Shown: positions 1 to 10,388, counted from the stretch's first letter. The stretch is 64,000 nt of DNA from Bacteroidota bacterium (GCA_021155905.1 JAJNBG010000003.1:1-64000); one strand, 5' to 3'. Notes: generated by a model from the letters alone, not told the origin. Numbers and translations: made by a program.

Positions 1-1084
1 AAGAATACTTTTTGTGGTAAAATTTATTTGTTCTAACATAGTTTTTTATTGTTTCATTAAATTCCTGCGTTTTTTCTTTAAAATCTACCTCTATCGGTAA
101 AACGTATAAAGGTAAGGTATTTGCCAAATCCTGCAAATCACCTGAACGTAATCTCATGGCATCTTTTTCAGTAGTTATCACAATTTTATTACCACCCTCA
201 ATCGCATCCAGCTCTTTTCTGATATCGTTGATGTCCTGAATCGTATATTGATGGTGATCTGAATAAGAAAGGTGTTTAACATCGGAGGCATATTCTTTCA
301 GATATGTAATTAGTGGTAAGGGATTGCCAATGCCTGTAAAGAGTACGATTCTGTATCGGAAAAGGTCATTCAGGGTATCAATGGTTTCATTCGGGTTCTG
401 AAAACCCACTAATTCCCCGTATTTCAACCAGGTAAAAAATAAATGCTGATGGGCTAAAGGCTTTAAATCTTTGACCAGGTTCCGGACTTCTACTGCAGTC
501 GTTCTTTCAGGGGTTTTACTGATAATAATAATATCCGCCCTGTTGATTCCTTTTTTTGATTCGCGCAGGTGACCTGCCGGCATCATGCAATCGTGTATAA
601 ACAGATTATTGTAATCACTGATCACAATTTTTAATTCGCAGTTTAAAGCCCGATGCTGAAAAGCGTCATCCAGTATGATTACTTTTGGCGGGTCCTGAAA
701 TTCAAGAATTTTTTTGACTCCGTGCACGCGATCGGCATCTACACAAACGTCTAATTGAGGGTTTTTTGTTTTGTATTGCAGGGGCTCATCACCAATATCA
801 AGAGCCGTACTGGTATTATCAGCTAATACAAATCCGGAGGTTTTGCGTTTGTAGCCTCTGCTCAGAACAGCAATTTTAAAATCGTCTCGAAGCAAATTAA
901 CCAGGTATTCTACATGAGGAGTCTTGCCGGTTCCACCTACAGCCAGGTTGCCAACGCAAATTGTATGGACTTCAAAAGATTTTGATTTTAAAACTTTCCA
1001 ATCATAAAGAAAATTACGAAATGAAGTGATGAAACCATAAATCACAGCAAAAGGAAAAAGAAGTATTTTCTTTAGTAACAGCAA
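1..1084 (-). CDS. lpxK: Tetraacyldisaccharide 4'-kinase LpxK (3' end cut by window edge)
   Basis: LpxK phosphorylates the 4' position of the lipid A disaccharide at the inner membrane. The N-terminus is hydrophobic (KKILLFPFAVIYGFITSF), as expected for the membrane-anchoring helix. It is followed by the family P-loop GNLAVGGTGKTPHVEYL, and downstream by ILDDAFQHR and the phrase KHLSYSDHH, both typical of LpxK. About 361 codons are inside the window and the frame runs off the left edge without a stop, so only a short C-terminus should be missing. No ATG lies in frame upstream of the conserved N-terminus. The best start is TTG at 1084, just after an in-frame TAA. The family assignment is secure; the start codon is an inference. 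Confidence 0.9.
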   Translation of the reverse strand, partial: MLLLKKILLFPFAVIYGFITSFRNFLYDWKVLKSKSFEVHTICVGNLAVGGTGKTPHVEYLVNLLRDDFKIAVLSRGYKRKTSGFVLADNTSTALDIGDEPLQYKTKNPQLDVCVDADRVHGVKKILEFQDPPKVIILDDAFQHRALNCELKIVISDYNNLFIHDCMMPAGHLRESKKGINRADIIIISKTPERTTAVEVRNLVKDLKPLAHQHLFFTWLKYGELVGFQNPNETIDTLNDLFRYRIVLFTGIGNPLPLITYLKEYASDVKHLSYSDHHQYTIQDINDIRKELDAIEGGNKIVITTEKDAMRLRSGDLQDLANTLPLYVLPIEVDFKEKTQEFNETIKNYVRTNKFYHKKYS

Positions 1085-1177
1085 AACAGTTTAAAAGTAG
1101 TGAATTTAGGAGGATTTTATTAAAAATGGAAATCTTTTTAATGCTTAGGAATTATAGAATAAGGTAAGCAATGGATG

Positions 1178-2398
1178 CTATTCTTTCACTTCAACCCATA
1201 AGTAGCAGGGTTCGAGGCGGCAGTCGTTTTTATCGGTCTCTGTCACCTCGATTAGTCCGCTTTGGTAATCGCTGTCTACTGTAATTTTATGACTGTGTTT
1301 TCCGCTGGTGATCCACATTCCGGCAGGCATGTTCCAATAATAGTTTGAGCCTTCATGGAAAGGAACAGAGTAGGTAAGTCCGGTGCTTTTTACTTTCAAG
1401 GCTGTTTCTCCTACGATTATCGAAGGGGCTTTAATGAGTCCGAAAAATGATGCTGCCCAAAACGTACTGTGAAATCCCTTATTGAGCGCAAACATTCCGG
1501 TTTTACCGCCCTGAGTCGGACAGGAACCGGTGTCAATGGGTAAAGTATGGCCAATTCCTTTTATCCGGTAATAGCGAACCACTTCTTCCTGCTTTTTGTT
1601 TTTGTATACGGTTAATTCGATGTCTTCATCGTTTTTGAACCGGTCATAATGACCATCTTCTTCATAATCGGTTTGATGGATGTTTACCCATTGTTTAATC
1701 AATTGATTGGCGTTATTGGTACTCACTACCGGGTCGATGCCACCATGAAAGATAACCAGTTCAGGATAAGAGCCTTTGTATTCCGGATTTTGTTCACGTA
1801 TTAAGTTGCCCCAATCCTCCGGAGATTTGGAAACCATACCCATCATGGATTGCCCCGCTTTCATGACCGACTCCGCAGATTTATAAGGACCACCGGCCAT
1901 CACACCGCCTTTATCAAATACTTCCGGATAAACTGCCATCATAATGCTGCTCATGGCTCCACCGGCTGATAATCCAATGATATAAATCCTGGTAGAGTCA
2001 ATGTTCTTGTTTTTTTTCAAATGAGTAATCATTTGCATGATAGAGCCAGGTTCTCCTTTGTCACGGCTTTGATCTGCGGCACGATACCAGTTGAAACAGT
2101 TTTCAGGATTATTTAAAACGAGTTGTTCCGGATACAAAACATAGAACTGGTGCAACTTTGCCAGTTTGTTCCACCCCGATTGCTCGGCACATGATTTTGC
2201 CATCTGCGTACAGCCATGCAAGACAACAACCAAAGGTGCCTTTTCGGTAATATTACCAGGGTCGTAGAACATGAGTTTTAAATTTCCGGGATTGGTTCCG
2301 AACGGGCGGATTTGTATGAGCTCGTCCTGCGCCAATGCAATGTTGGAAATCAGAGTCATGAAGCAAATGAAGAATTTAGTTTTTTTTGTCGCTTGCAT
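1178..2398 (-). CDS. Secreted PHB depolymerase-family esterase
   Basis: This is a 406-residue secreted alpha/beta hydrolase of the poly(3-hydroxybutyrate) depolymerase / LpqC / feruloyl esterase group. It has a signal peptide (about residues 1-23, ending IALAQ), the oxyanion-hole motif LHGCTQ near residues 60-65, and a nucleophile elbow GLSAGG with Ser144. A plausible Asp222 (HGGIDP) and His284 (GIGHTLP) complete the triad. Roughly residues 320-406 form a separate beta-rich C-terminal domain that could be a substrate-binding module. Its ATG overlaps the stop of the upstream T9SS cargo gene in a TAATG arrangement, so the two are probably co-translated. The true substrate (polyester, acetylated polysaccharide or feruloyl ester) cannot be read from sequence. 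Confidence 0.85.
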   Translation of the reverse strand: MQATKKTKFFICFMTLISNIALAQDELIQIRPFGTNPGNLKLMFYDPGNITEKAPLVVVLHGCTQMAKSCAEQSGWNKLAKLHQFYVLYPEQLVLNNPENCFNWYRAADQSRDKGEPGSIMQMITHLKKNKNIDSTRIYIIGLSAGGAMSSIMMAVYPEVFDKGGVMAGGPYKSAESVMKAGQSMMGMVSKSPEDWGNLIREQNPEYKGSYPELVIFHGGIDPVVSTNNANQLIKQWVNIHQTDYEEDGHYDRFKNDEDIELTVYKNKKQEEVVRYYRIKGIGHTLPIDTGSCPTQGGKTGMFALNKGFHSTFWAASFFGLIKAPSIIVGETALKVKSTGLTYSVPFHEGSNYYWNMPAGMWITSGKHSHKITVDSDYQSGLIEVTETDKNDCRLEPCYLWVEVKE

Positions 2399-3399
2399 TA
2401 TCTGAACAAAGAGATATGTCCGTTACGGGTTATTTTTTTGTCATTCCCTTTTTGAATAGCGTCTAAACGATAAACATACACATCATCCGGACATGGATTG
2501 CCTTTGAATTTGCCATCCCATTTCCCATTGATGTTATTGGAAGTGTAAACGGTATTGCCCCATCGGTCCATGACCGTTAATAAAAAATAATTATACTCGC
2601 ATTGAAATACGGGAGAAAACAGGTCATTGCGATCGTCGTCATTAGGAGTAAAACTATTGGGAATAAAAATATCGCAATCGCAGTTTTTATATTTAATTGT
2701 TACACTATCTGTTTTGATCCCGCAATTCTTAGATGTACTTTTTACCCAATAGACGCCTTCTTTTGTGGCATTAATAGCGGAAGTGTTGGCGCCGGTATTC
2801 CAGAATAATTTGACATCGGCCGGCGCTTTTACAGATAAAACTTTACCGGGCTCATTTTCACAAACCATAATTTCTTTGGGGAAATTTGGCACCGCGGCAT
2901 TGGCAAGCACAACTTTAAAGGTGTCGGTGTGATAGCAGCCTCTGTTGTTTGCTTTGATCCAGTATGTTCCCGGTTTTTCAATTTTTATCTGGTCGCCGGT
3001 TTCGCCGGTGTTCCATGCATATTTGTAAGCTTTGTTTTTTACAGCAATAATAAGTGGGCCGCCGCAAAGTACCGTATCTCTCATTTTTAGTCTTGGCTTT
3101 TCATTTAATTTTAAATAGGTTGTATCAAGGTATTGTTTTTTGCCGTCATTGATTTTTACAATATGAATCCCCTTGTGTTTAATGTAAATCTGTTTCGAAT
3201 GTACAATAATTGACTTTGGGGTTTGCCAGGTATAGGTGGCAGTTTTATTCACCTGATCTTCTGTGAATTTAATTAAAGCAGAATCGCCCGCACAAACAAC
3301 GGTGGTGTCAGCTAACAGGTTTAATGATCTTACCTGAGCAATTGATGTTCTATACAGAACAGCAAACAGAAATAATAATATGTATTGTATTTTAACCAA
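2398..3399 (-). CDS. T9SS type B sorting-domain protein (gliding motility-associated C-terminal domain)
   Basis: This is a 333-residue secreted protein with a signal peptide ending near SIAQ. The middle holds three similar Ig-like or PKD-like segments with recurring motifs (YTWQTP, YAWNTGETG, LFWNTGANTS), each with paired cysteines. The last 90 or so residues match the CHU_C / type B T9SS signal: IFIPNSFTPNDDDRNDLF, then DRWGNTVYTS, W-DGK and PDDVYVYRL. Such proteins are exported across the outer membrane by the type IX system and either released or attached at the surface. The gene is followed directly by the esterase gene with a one-base stop/start overlap. The domain identification is strong; the ligand is unknown. 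Confidence 0.85.
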   Translation of the reverse strand: MVKIQYILLFLFAVLYRTSIAQVRSLNLLADTTVVCAGDSALIKFTEDQVNKTATYTWQTPKSIIVHSKQIYIKHKGIHIVKINDGKKQYLDTTYLKLNEKPRLKMRDTVLCGGPLIIAVKNKAYKYAWNTGETGDQIKIEKPGTYWIKANNRGCYHTDTFKVVLANAAVPNFPKEIMVCENEPGKVLSVKAPADVKLFWNTGANTSAINATKEGVYWVKSTSKNCGIKTDSVTIKYKNCDCDIFIPNSFTPNDDDRNDLFSPVFQCEYNYFLLTVMDRWGNTVYTSNNINGKWDGKFKGNPCPDDVYVYRLDAIQKGNDKKITRNGHISLFR

Positions 3400-3452
3400 G
3401 TATTTAATAAAATTAGCTTGTTTCGCTATGGGATGTGTTGTATTTGGTGTTT

Positions 3453-6395
3453 TTAAATTTGCAAAGAAATTGTGATACGTGTACCATGTTCAGCGGGTGT
3501 GAGGTCAGATTTGTCGATTATTTCCACTTTTTGATTTTTGCCCGTTAACTTGGTATTAAGCTCCAATATATTTTCAATGGTTTTTGTTCCCAGGGATTTA
3601 TGCCCGGCCTTTGTATTTTCTTTTGCCTTATTAAACCCAATACCGTCATCTTCGATAACAATCTGTAATGTTGTTGAATTTTCTTTTTTAAAACTTATAC
3701 TTAATGTTCCGTGTTCATGCTTTGGAAGAATACCGTGAATGATTGAATTTTCAGCATAGGGTTGAATGATCATGTTTGGTATTTTAATATCCAGCGTATT
3801 GATATCGGGATCAACAGAGATAATGAAATCAAATTTACCTTTAAACCGTTCCCGCTCAAGGTCCAGGTAATAATTAAGACGAGTGAGTTCCTCATGGAGG
3901 ACAATTTCACTTTGAGATGCTTTTTCAATAATCATGCGAATCAGCCTTGAGAATTTAGCCAGGTATTCACTCGCTTTTAAAGAATCATTTAAATTGATAT
4001 AATTTTGAATTGATGTTAAAGAGTTAAAAATAAAATGCGGGCTCATCAATGAATTCATGGCCTGATGCTTCAGTAAATTCACCTGGCGGTCTTCCTGAAC
4101 CCTTCTTGTTGCTTTGGTTCTCACCTGTTTCACGAGAATAAACACAATGGTTAAGATGAAAATTAAAGAACCTATTACGATAGAAAAAATAAACCAGGAA
4201 GTTTGTTTAAAGGGAATTTCTTTTTGGATAGAGATACTAATGGGATCAGACCAGTTAATGCCGTCGTAAGAACAAATTATTTCCAGTTGATGAGTACCTC
4301 CGTCAATAGAGGTTAAGTGAATTTGTCTGTTTTCTAAACTAAACCAGCCTTTATTGCTTTTACTGTAATAACGATACCGGTAATACTGTTTATTTGGTTT
4401 CACATAGAGTGGACTGGAAAAACTAATCATCACATCTGACTGGGAACTATTAAGTTTTAAGGTGTTACTTTCCAATTCCAGAAGACTGCCGTCTGCATCG
4501 ATCGTAGTAATAAACAGTTTGTTGGCAGTTCTAACCTGGTTTAATAAGTCGTCTGTTGTGCAAAGTGTAATTCCTTTATCACTACAAATGCAACAGTTAT
4601 TTCCATCAAAAACAATATCATTAATCGTATTTGATAATAAACCATTTGATTTATTGTAAATAACAATGGGATTGAATTTACTGTCGCAAATAAACAGCCC
4701 ATCCAATGTGGCTATCCAGATCCTGTTTTGATAAAATTTTATTTTTTTGACTGCTGTCAACTGGTGCTCTCCGATTTGTTGAATGAGTGATGAATCTTCA
4801 AATACGGTGATCCCGTTCTCATGGGCCAGGTATGTTTTATTGTTAGAATGTTCAATATGGTTGATTCCGAAACTAAATAACTGGTTTTTAAAATTTTTGT
4901 AGGTTTTGTTTTGAAAAGAATAAATGCTTAATCCATCAGAGGTGCCGATCATTAAATGATCTTTGGATTCATAAACGGTATTGATTCTTGTCCTGTAATC
5001 AGGAAATGAAACCAGCGTGTCGATTACGGTAAATTTTTCTTTGGTATACTCTTTAATTTTATAAAGGGTTCCTGTGCCATCTGCCATATAGGCTTCGGTG
5101 CGATTTTGACGATAGTGAAAAAGCCTGGAAGCTATGGCGGAAAAATTGTAAAGTGAATTATGGATTAAAAACGAGTTTTGGGCATTAGAAATTGAATTGA
5201 TTTTGGAATACATGACTGTCTTGTCAAATGGATGAATGCCATAGACGGTTTCATTGAACAGTTCATCAGGGGCAATCACGGTTTGAGTATTGTTGTTGGT
5301 TTTGTCAAATATAAAAAGTCCATTATTGGTGCCGACTACCACGCTTTTTCCGATAAAGGAAGCACTACTCACCGGTAGGATCTTTCTACCTGAAGTAAAG
5401 GAGATATTCTGTAATTGAGGGTTCTGGATAAAATAGACACCGTCATTAAATGTTCCGATCCAGATATGGTCATCTGAGTCCTTAAAAATGCAGTTGATTA
5501 AAACTTTATCGATGCCTAATAAATCAAACGCATCGTAGGTCAGGTTGTTGTCGATCAGGTAAAGATTGTCATCTGGAGTATTGGTAAACCATATGCGTTG
5601 GTATTTATCTACTATCAGTTTACTCACATGAGCAATATTGTTAGCACTGAAAAAACTGTTCACTTTTTGTGTCTTAACAGCGATCGTTTTAACAAGCTGA
5701 TTATCCTTCAAACAAAAAATGGCGTTATCACTTCCCAGGTATATGATGCCGTTGATGTCCTCTGTGATAGAATAAATAGAAGCATTTTCCTGAAAATGTA
5801 TTTTTTCCTGTTTCCCGTTTTTAAACTGATACAATCCATCAGTTCTGCCAACGAGCACACGGTTATTTTTAGTTTTGAAAATGGCAAAAGCCTGATTATT
5901 CTTGTCCTTTTCGCGGATATCGTCGTCTATAAACTTTCCTGATTTTAAATCAATGGCCGACACCGAAATCTGATCACTTAAAGAATAACAGTAATCGTTA
6001 TCGATGATGAGTTCGTCAACTGAATTATGAAACTCAAGAGTTTTAATCAATGAGGCTTCATTCTTTTTCTTATTGAATTCGTAAATCCCTTCACGGCGGT
6101 TAATAATAATGAGGTTATTATTCTGATCAAAACCTATATTTCGTATGTAATTAGATTTGAGCGGTGTTTTTGGTTTAATTTTTTCAAACTTATATCCATC
6201 AAAGTTATACACACCATTTTCAGTGGCCATGTACATGATATGCGTCTTGTCCTGCTTAATGGCAAACACATTCGCATTGCTCAAACCATCCTCCGGGCCA
6301 TAATGCTGGAATGAAAAGCTTCGGTTTTGTGCATTGGATTTGAATGCAATCAATAAGGTGCAAACAGTAAGTTTTAGTATGTTTTTGTATAACAT
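3453..6395 (-). CDS. Propeller-type sensor histidine kinase (Reg_prop / Y_Y_Y / LytS-type His kinase)
   Basis: This is a 980-residue membrane kinase. A signal peptide precedes a large periplasmic sensor made of two-component-regulator propeller repeats (for example the opening YGPEDGLSNANVFAI and repeated IWIGT or IWFTN-type blades). Next come a Y_Y_Y-like Ig domain (about 655-720), one transmembrane helix (about 735-757) and a LytS-type kinase core with HFIFNSLTSIQNYI (His about 787). The ATPase part contains PYAENSIIHGI and EDDGIGFNKA. Propellers of this kind are known from polysaccharide-sensing systems, but hybrid versions usually carry a receiver, which is absent here. The partner is most likely the LytTR regulator 0.7 kb upstream on the same strand, with the small barrel gene between them. 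Confidence 0.9.
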   Translation of the reverse strand: MLYKNILKLTVCTLLIAFKSNAQNRSFSFQHYGPEDGLSNANVFAIKQDKTHIMYMATENGVYNFDGYKFEKIKPKTPLKSNYIRNIGFDQNNNLIIINRREGIYEFNKKKNEASLIKTLEFHNSVDELIIDNDYCYSLSDQISVSAIDLKSGKFIDDDIREKDKNNQAFAIFKTKNNRVLVGRTDGLYQFKNGKQEKIHFQENASIYSITEDINGIIYLGSDNAIFCLKDNQLVKTIAVKTQKVNSFFSANNIAHVSKLIVDKYQRIWFTNTPDDNLYLIDNNLTYDAFDLLGIDKVLINCIFKDSDDHIWIGTFNDGVYFIQNPQLQNISFTSGRKILPVSSASFIGKSVVVGTNNGLFIFDKTNNNTQTVIAPDELFNETVYGIHPFDKTVMYSKINSISNAQNSFLIHNSLYNFSAIASRLFHYRQNRTEAYMADGTGTLYKIKEYTKEKFTVIDTLVSFPDYRTRINTVYESKDHLMIGTSDGLSIYSFQNKTYKNFKNQLFSFGINHIEHSNNKTYLAHENGITVFEDSSLIQQIGEHQLTAVKKIKFYQNRIWIATLDGLFICDSKFNPIVIYNKSNGLLSNTINDIVFDGNNCCICSDKGITLCTTDDLLNQVRTANKLFITTIDADGSLLELESNTLKLNSSQSDVMISFSSPLYVKPNKQYYRYRYYSKSNKGWFSLENRQIHLTSIDGGTHQLEIICSYDGINWSDPISISIQKEIPFKQTSWFIFSIVIGSLIFILTIVFILVKQVRTKATRRVQEDRQVNLLKHQAMNSLMSPHFIFNSLTSIQNYINLNDSLKASEYLAKFSRLIRMIIEKASQSEIVLHEELTRLNYYLDLERERFKGKFDFIISVDPDINTLDIKIPNMIIQPYAENSIIHGILPKHEHGTLSISFKKENSTTLQIVIEDDGIGFNKAKENTKAGHKSLGTKTIENILELNTKLTGKNQKVEIIDKSDLTPAEHGTRITISLQI

Positions 6396-6520
6396 GTAAG
6401 TATATAAAAATAAGAAAAATATGTTACACTATCCTTTAAATGGGGATGGGCAGAAAATGATATATTTTCACCGTAATTGATGTGCTGTAAAAGAAGATTG
6501 GAAATAAAACTATCAACGAT

Positions 6521-7093
6521 TTATTTTGTTTGTTTTGAACCGTTTAGTTTATAATTAACAGAAAAATTAAATAAGAATAACAACCCGCGATAGGTATTAC
6601 CTTCCCTTAAATTCATTTCAATGTAGCCGTTGGGAGAAACTTCATATCGGGTTGTCATCAAATCCAGTCCCATATAAACTCTTTCGTTGTGAAACGGTCT
6701 TACTAAAATGCCGGCGTCAGCATTTAAACCTCCAATTAGGGGGCTATATTCAAAGCCATTGTGTGAATATGTTTCATCACTCGTAAAGCCTCCGATACCA
6801 CCTAATAAATGAACAGAAATAGGTTTATTTAAGTCAGAAGTATATCCAAAGTTTAAACATGTTTTTAAAAATGTCCCAAAATTTGATCCCGGCAAGATGC
6901 CGCCTTCTGCTCTTATACAAAAACGTTTATAGGCATATATATAGGTTAAATTAGCGCCGAGCCTGGCATTAATAATTCTGGGCATATTGGAAGTTTCAAT
7001 ATTTAACCCGATAATGTGCTGGTTTTTTGTTTGAGATTTTAAAAAACCGATTGAATTAATTAAAAAAAGAATAACAGCAAGTTGTTTTTTCAT
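6521..7093 (-). CDS. Hypothetical small outer-membrane barrel-like protein
   Basis: This is a 190-residue protein with a signal peptide (about 1-20, ending FLKSQ). The rest is rich in alternating hydrophobic and polar strands with Gly and aromatic residues, ending in a strand-like FLFNFSVNYKL. That pattern suggests a small eight-stranded-type outer-membrane barrel. I do not recognise a named family. It lies 13 bases downstream of the LytTR regulator and upstream of the propeller kinase on the same strand, so it is probably co-expressed with them and may be an accessory surface component of that signalling locus. That role is inference from position only. Confidence 0.55.
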   Translation of the reverse strand: MKKQLAVILFLINSIGFLKSQTKNQHIIGLNIETSNMPRIINARLGANLTYIYAYKRFCIRAEGGILPGSNFGTFLKTCLNFGYTSDLNKPISVHLLGGIGGFTSDETYSHNGFEYSPLIGGLNADAGILVRPFHNERVYMGLDLMTTRYEVSPNGYIEMNLREGNTYRGLLFLFNFSVNYKLNGSKQTK

Positions 7094-7106
7094 AAATCTG
7101 AAAGAA

Positions 7107-7850
7107 TTACTTAGGAGTTACTGCCCTCGTTTTCAAAAATTCGGCAAATTCCTGGGATCTGGCTTTGGAAACCTGTATGCTGGTCCCATCCGCCATGATA
7201 ATGGTTCCACCTTCGGCATTCGAATATTCTTTGATAAAATCAATGTTAATTAAAGAAGAACGGTGAATTCGGAAAAACACATTGGTCGGTAAGATAGATT
7301 CAAACTCTTTTAAAGTTTTGGACGCCACTATTTTTTTTGCGTTATTTAAAAAGATGTTGGTATAGTTATCTGACGCTTCAAGCCATACGATATCCTTGTA
7401 ATCAATCAGGGTAAATCCTTTACTATGGTTAATTAATACCAGGTTTTTATCATTGCCGGAAGATGGAGTAGGTGAGCTTTTTTGTTCGTAGTGTTTCACT
7501 ACTTTTTTTACAGCCCCCTGCAATTCGCTTAATAACAATGGTTTTAGTAAGTAATCGATGGCGCCTGCTTTTACGGCATTGATACCATGTTCACTATATG
7601 CCGTTAAAAATATCAGGCAGAAATCGCGATGTAATAAGCCATCGATCATTTCCAGTCCGGTCATGCCGGGCATATTAATATCACAAAACACCACTTCCGG
7701 TTTCAGTTCCTGGATCAGTTTTTTGCCTTCCATACCACTGGACGCTTCAGCGATAACTTCTATTTCAGGACAGTAACTTGCCAGCATACTCTTAGTATTG
7801 CTTCGGCTGTTTTCCTCGTCGTCAATGATAATGGTCTTGAAAGTTTGCAT
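7107..7850 (-). CDS. LytTR-family response regulator
   Basis: This is a 247-residue two-domain regulator. The receiver domain (about 1-120) has the acidic pair in IIDDEENS, the phosphoacceptor Asp in FCDINMPGMTG, and a switch region LTAYSEHG followed by the Lys in DYLLKP. The C-terminal LytTR DNA-binding domain (about 140-240) includes WLEASDNYTNIFL and FFRIHRSSLINIDFI. Regulators of this type are usually phosphorylated by LytS-type kinases. The propeller kinase two genes downstream on the same strand is the obvious partner. The 143-base gap to the divergent peptidase gene probably contains this operon's promoter. Confidence 0.92.
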   Translation of the reverse strand: MQTFKTIIIDDEENSRSNTKSMLASYCPEIEVIAEASSGMEGKKLIQELKPEVVFCDINMPGMTGLEMIDGLLHRDFCLIFLTAYSEHGINAVKAGAIDYLLKPLLLSELQGAVKKVVKHYEQKSSPTPSSGNDKNLVLINHSKGFTLIDYKDIVWLEASDNYTNIFLNNAKKIVASKTLKEFESILPTNVFFRIHRSSLINIDFIKEYSNAEGGTIIMADGTSIQVSKARSQEFAEFLKTRAVTPK

Positions 7851-7993
7851 GATGAGATTATTATAACGCTAATCTAATAAAAATTCACATAACATTATAG
7901 TCATTTATTTAACATAGGAACCGTTTGAGTAAAATAGTGTTTGTTAATAGGGAGTAATGATTATATTCATCCCATATTAATAAATCATTCCCT

Positions 7994-10174
7994 ATGAAGT
8001 CATTATTCCTATCAATCGCGGTTTTTTCGTTTGTAACGATTAACTGCATCGCCCAAAAAACCATTTCTGTAGAAGATATCTGGAGCAAATACGCGTTTAT
8101 GCCTGCTTCAGCGGGTGGTTTCAACGCCATGAAGGATGGTTTGCATTATACAGACCTTGAAAAAGAGGGCGATTTTGATAATATTGTTAAATATGAGCTG
8201 AAATCCGGAAAGAAAATAGCGGTTCTGGTAAAAGGCGCTGATGTAAAAGTTGGAGATAAGACCATTGATATTAGTGGTTATTCTTTTAGTCCGGATGAAA
8301 CCAAATTGTTTTTCTCTACAGAAGCAGAAGGGATTTACCGCCGTTCTTCATTGGAAAAAAACTACGTATATGATCTTAAAACAGGTAAAGCTGTTGAATT
8401 ATCTGAAGGAGGAAAACAAATGTTTGCCACCTTTTCTCCGGTAGGGAATAAAGTGGCCTTTGTGAGAGGAAATAACCTTTTTATTAAAGACCTGGATAAT
8501 GGTAAAGAAACCCAGGTGACGACTGACGGAAAAAATAATGAAATTAAAAATGGCTGGGCCGACTGGGTTTATGAAGAGGAATTCAGCAAAGCCAATTATT
8601 TTGACTGGAATGCAGACGGAAGCAAATTGGCTTTTGTTCGGTTTGATGAAAGTAAAGTAAAGGAATACACATTTGATACCTATAATAATAATTTGTACCC
8701 GGATAAAGTAACGTTTAAGTATCCGAAAGCCGGAGAAGACAATTCCATATTATCGGTGCATGTATACGACCTGGCAAGTACGAAAACAACCCAGGTTGAT
8801 ATTGGCAAGGAAACGGACATTTATATTCCTCGTATTCAATGGACAACGGATAAGAATACCTTATCTCTTCAGCGTATGAATCGTTTGCAGAATAAACTGG
8901 AATTAATGTACGCCAATGCAAATGATGGTTCCACAAAAACAATATTAACCGAGGAAGCAAAAACGTATATAGATATTACGGACGACCTGGTATTTTTACC
9001 AAACAATAAAGGTTTTATCTGGAGCAGTGAAAAAGATAATTTCAACCATTTGTATTATTACGACAACACCGGAAAGTTAATGAACCAGATTACCAAAGGG
9101 AGCTGGGATGTGATTTCTTTTAACGGTTACGATGAAAAATTAAATACGCTGTATTATGTGTCTACAGAACAAGGACAGATTAACCGCGATGTCTATAGCG
9201 TAAAACTGGATGGAACAAACAAAAAACGTTTATCAGCCCTTCAGGGAACTTCGAGCGCGGATTTCAGTAAAGGATTGAAATACTATGTGAGCAGTTATTC
9301 CAATGCCAATACACCACCGGTTTATGAATTGCATAGTGCGGATGGCAAATTGATCAAGGTATTGGAAGACAATGCGGCTTTGAAAACAAAAATGAAAGAG
9401 TATACACTTTCTACCAAGGAGTTTTTTACTTTCAAAAATACTGAAGGTGTTGAACTGAACGGATGGATGATGAAACCTAAGAATTTTGATGCAAACAAAA
9501 AGTATCCTGTGTATATGTTTGCTTATAACGGACCGGGATCTAATGAATGTAACAATGCCTGGGAGACGTTTGATTTCTGGTGGCATTCCTTGTTGAACCA
9601 GGAAGGTTACATGGTGGTTTGCGTGGACGGAAGAGGAACGTTGGGAAGAGGGCGTGAGTTCAAACATTGTACATACCTTCAATTAGGGAAATTAGAAACA
9701 TTGGATCAGATTGACGCCGCTAAATACCTTGGAGGTTTACCATATGTAGATAAAACCAGGATCGGTTTCCAGGGATGGAGCTATGGAGGTTATATGGCGT
9801 CTTTATTAATTACCAAAGGAGCGGATTATTTCAAATCAACCATTGCGGTGGCGCCTGTGACCAACTGGAAGTTTTATGATAACATTTACACCGAGCGTTT
9901 CTTACGCAAGCCACAGGATAACAAAAGCGGTTATGAGGATAATTCACCGGTAAATTTCACAAAGCAAATGAAAGGCAAGTTTTTATTGGTGCACGGAAGC
10001 GGTGATGACAATGTGCATTTTCAAAACTCTATGGAATTAGCCAATTCATTAATCAAAAACAATAAACCTTTTGATTTTATGGCTTACCCTAATAAAAATC
10101 ACGGCATTTATGGTGGTTACACCAGAACGCATTTATACAACAAGATGTTGGGTTTTGTGAAAGAGAATTTGTAA
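7994..10174 (+). CDS. Prolyl dipeptidyl peptidase IV-family S9 peptidase
   Basis: This is a 726-residue secreted or periplasmic serine peptidase that would remove X-Pro dipeptides from peptide N-termini. A signal peptide (about 1-20, ending NCIAQ) is followed by the DPP4 beta-propeller domain. That domain contains the DWVYEEEF motif (about 190-198), whose paired glutamates bind the substrate amino group in this family. The C-terminal alpha/beta hydrolase domain carries the nucleophile in GWSYGGYMA (Ser about 596), an Asp in HGSGDDNVH and the His in NKNHGIYGG. The length matches bacterial DPP4 enzymes (about 710-730). It is a single gene, divergent from the LytTR locus and ended by a strong terminator. 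Confidence 0.93.
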   Translation: MKSLFLSIAVFSFVTINCIAQKTISVEDIWSKYAFMPASAGGFNAMKDGLHYTDLEKEGDFDNIVKYELKSGKKIAVLVKGADVKVGDKTIDISGYSFSPDETKLFFSTEAEGIYRRSSLEKNYVYDLKTGKAVELSEGGKQMFATFSPVGNKVAFVRGNNLFIKDLDNGKETQVTTDGKNNEIKNGWADWVYEEEFSKANYFDWNADGSKLAFVRFDESKVKEYTFDTYNNNLYPDKVTFKYPKAGEDNSILSVHVYDLASTKTTQVDIGKETDIYIPRIQWTTDKNTLSLQRMNRLQNKLELMYANANDGSTKTILTEEAKTYIDITDDLVFLPNNKGFIWSSEKDNFNHLYYYDNTGKLMNQITKGSWDVISFNGYDEKLNTLYYVSTEQGQINRDVYSVKLDGTNKKRLSALQGTSSADFSKGLKYYVSSYSNANTPPVYELHSADGKLIKVLEDNAALKTKMKEYTLSTKEFFTFKNTEGVELNGWMMKPKNFDANKKYPVYMFAYNGPGSNECNNAWETFDFWWHSLLNQEGYMVVCVDGRGTLGRGREFKHCTYLQLGKLETLDQIDAAKYLGGLPYVDKTRIGFQGWSYGGYMASLLITKGADYFKSTIAVAPVTNWKFYDNIYTERFLRKPQDNKSGYEDNSPVNFTKQMKGKFLLVHGSGDDNVHFQNSMELANSLIKNNKPFDFMAYPNKNHGIYGGYTRTHLYNKMLGFVKENL

Positions 10175-10193
10175 GAAAATTATATTATTTAAT

Positions 10194-10228
10194 AAAAAAG
10201 GTGACAGGGATTCTTGTCACCTTTTTTT
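10194..10228 (+). terminator. Rho-independent terminator after the DPP4 gene
   Basis: A 7-bp stem (GGTGACA / TGTCACC) with an 8-base loop is flanked by six A upstream and seven T downstream, 20-odd bases after the peptidase stop. The A-tract would also let it work weakly on the opposite strand. Confidence 0.85.
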
Positions 10229-10388
10229 GTGCAAAAAAAAGTGAGCCTGGAACAGGAAAATGTGTTAAAAACTGCTTTAACGGTTAGTGTGAATTAAGGA
10301 TTAATGTCATACTTTCATGTTCTAAAGTTATCTTCGTTATTGTTTAAATGTAGTAGCTGATTTTCAATTCTAAATTTATAAGAGAATA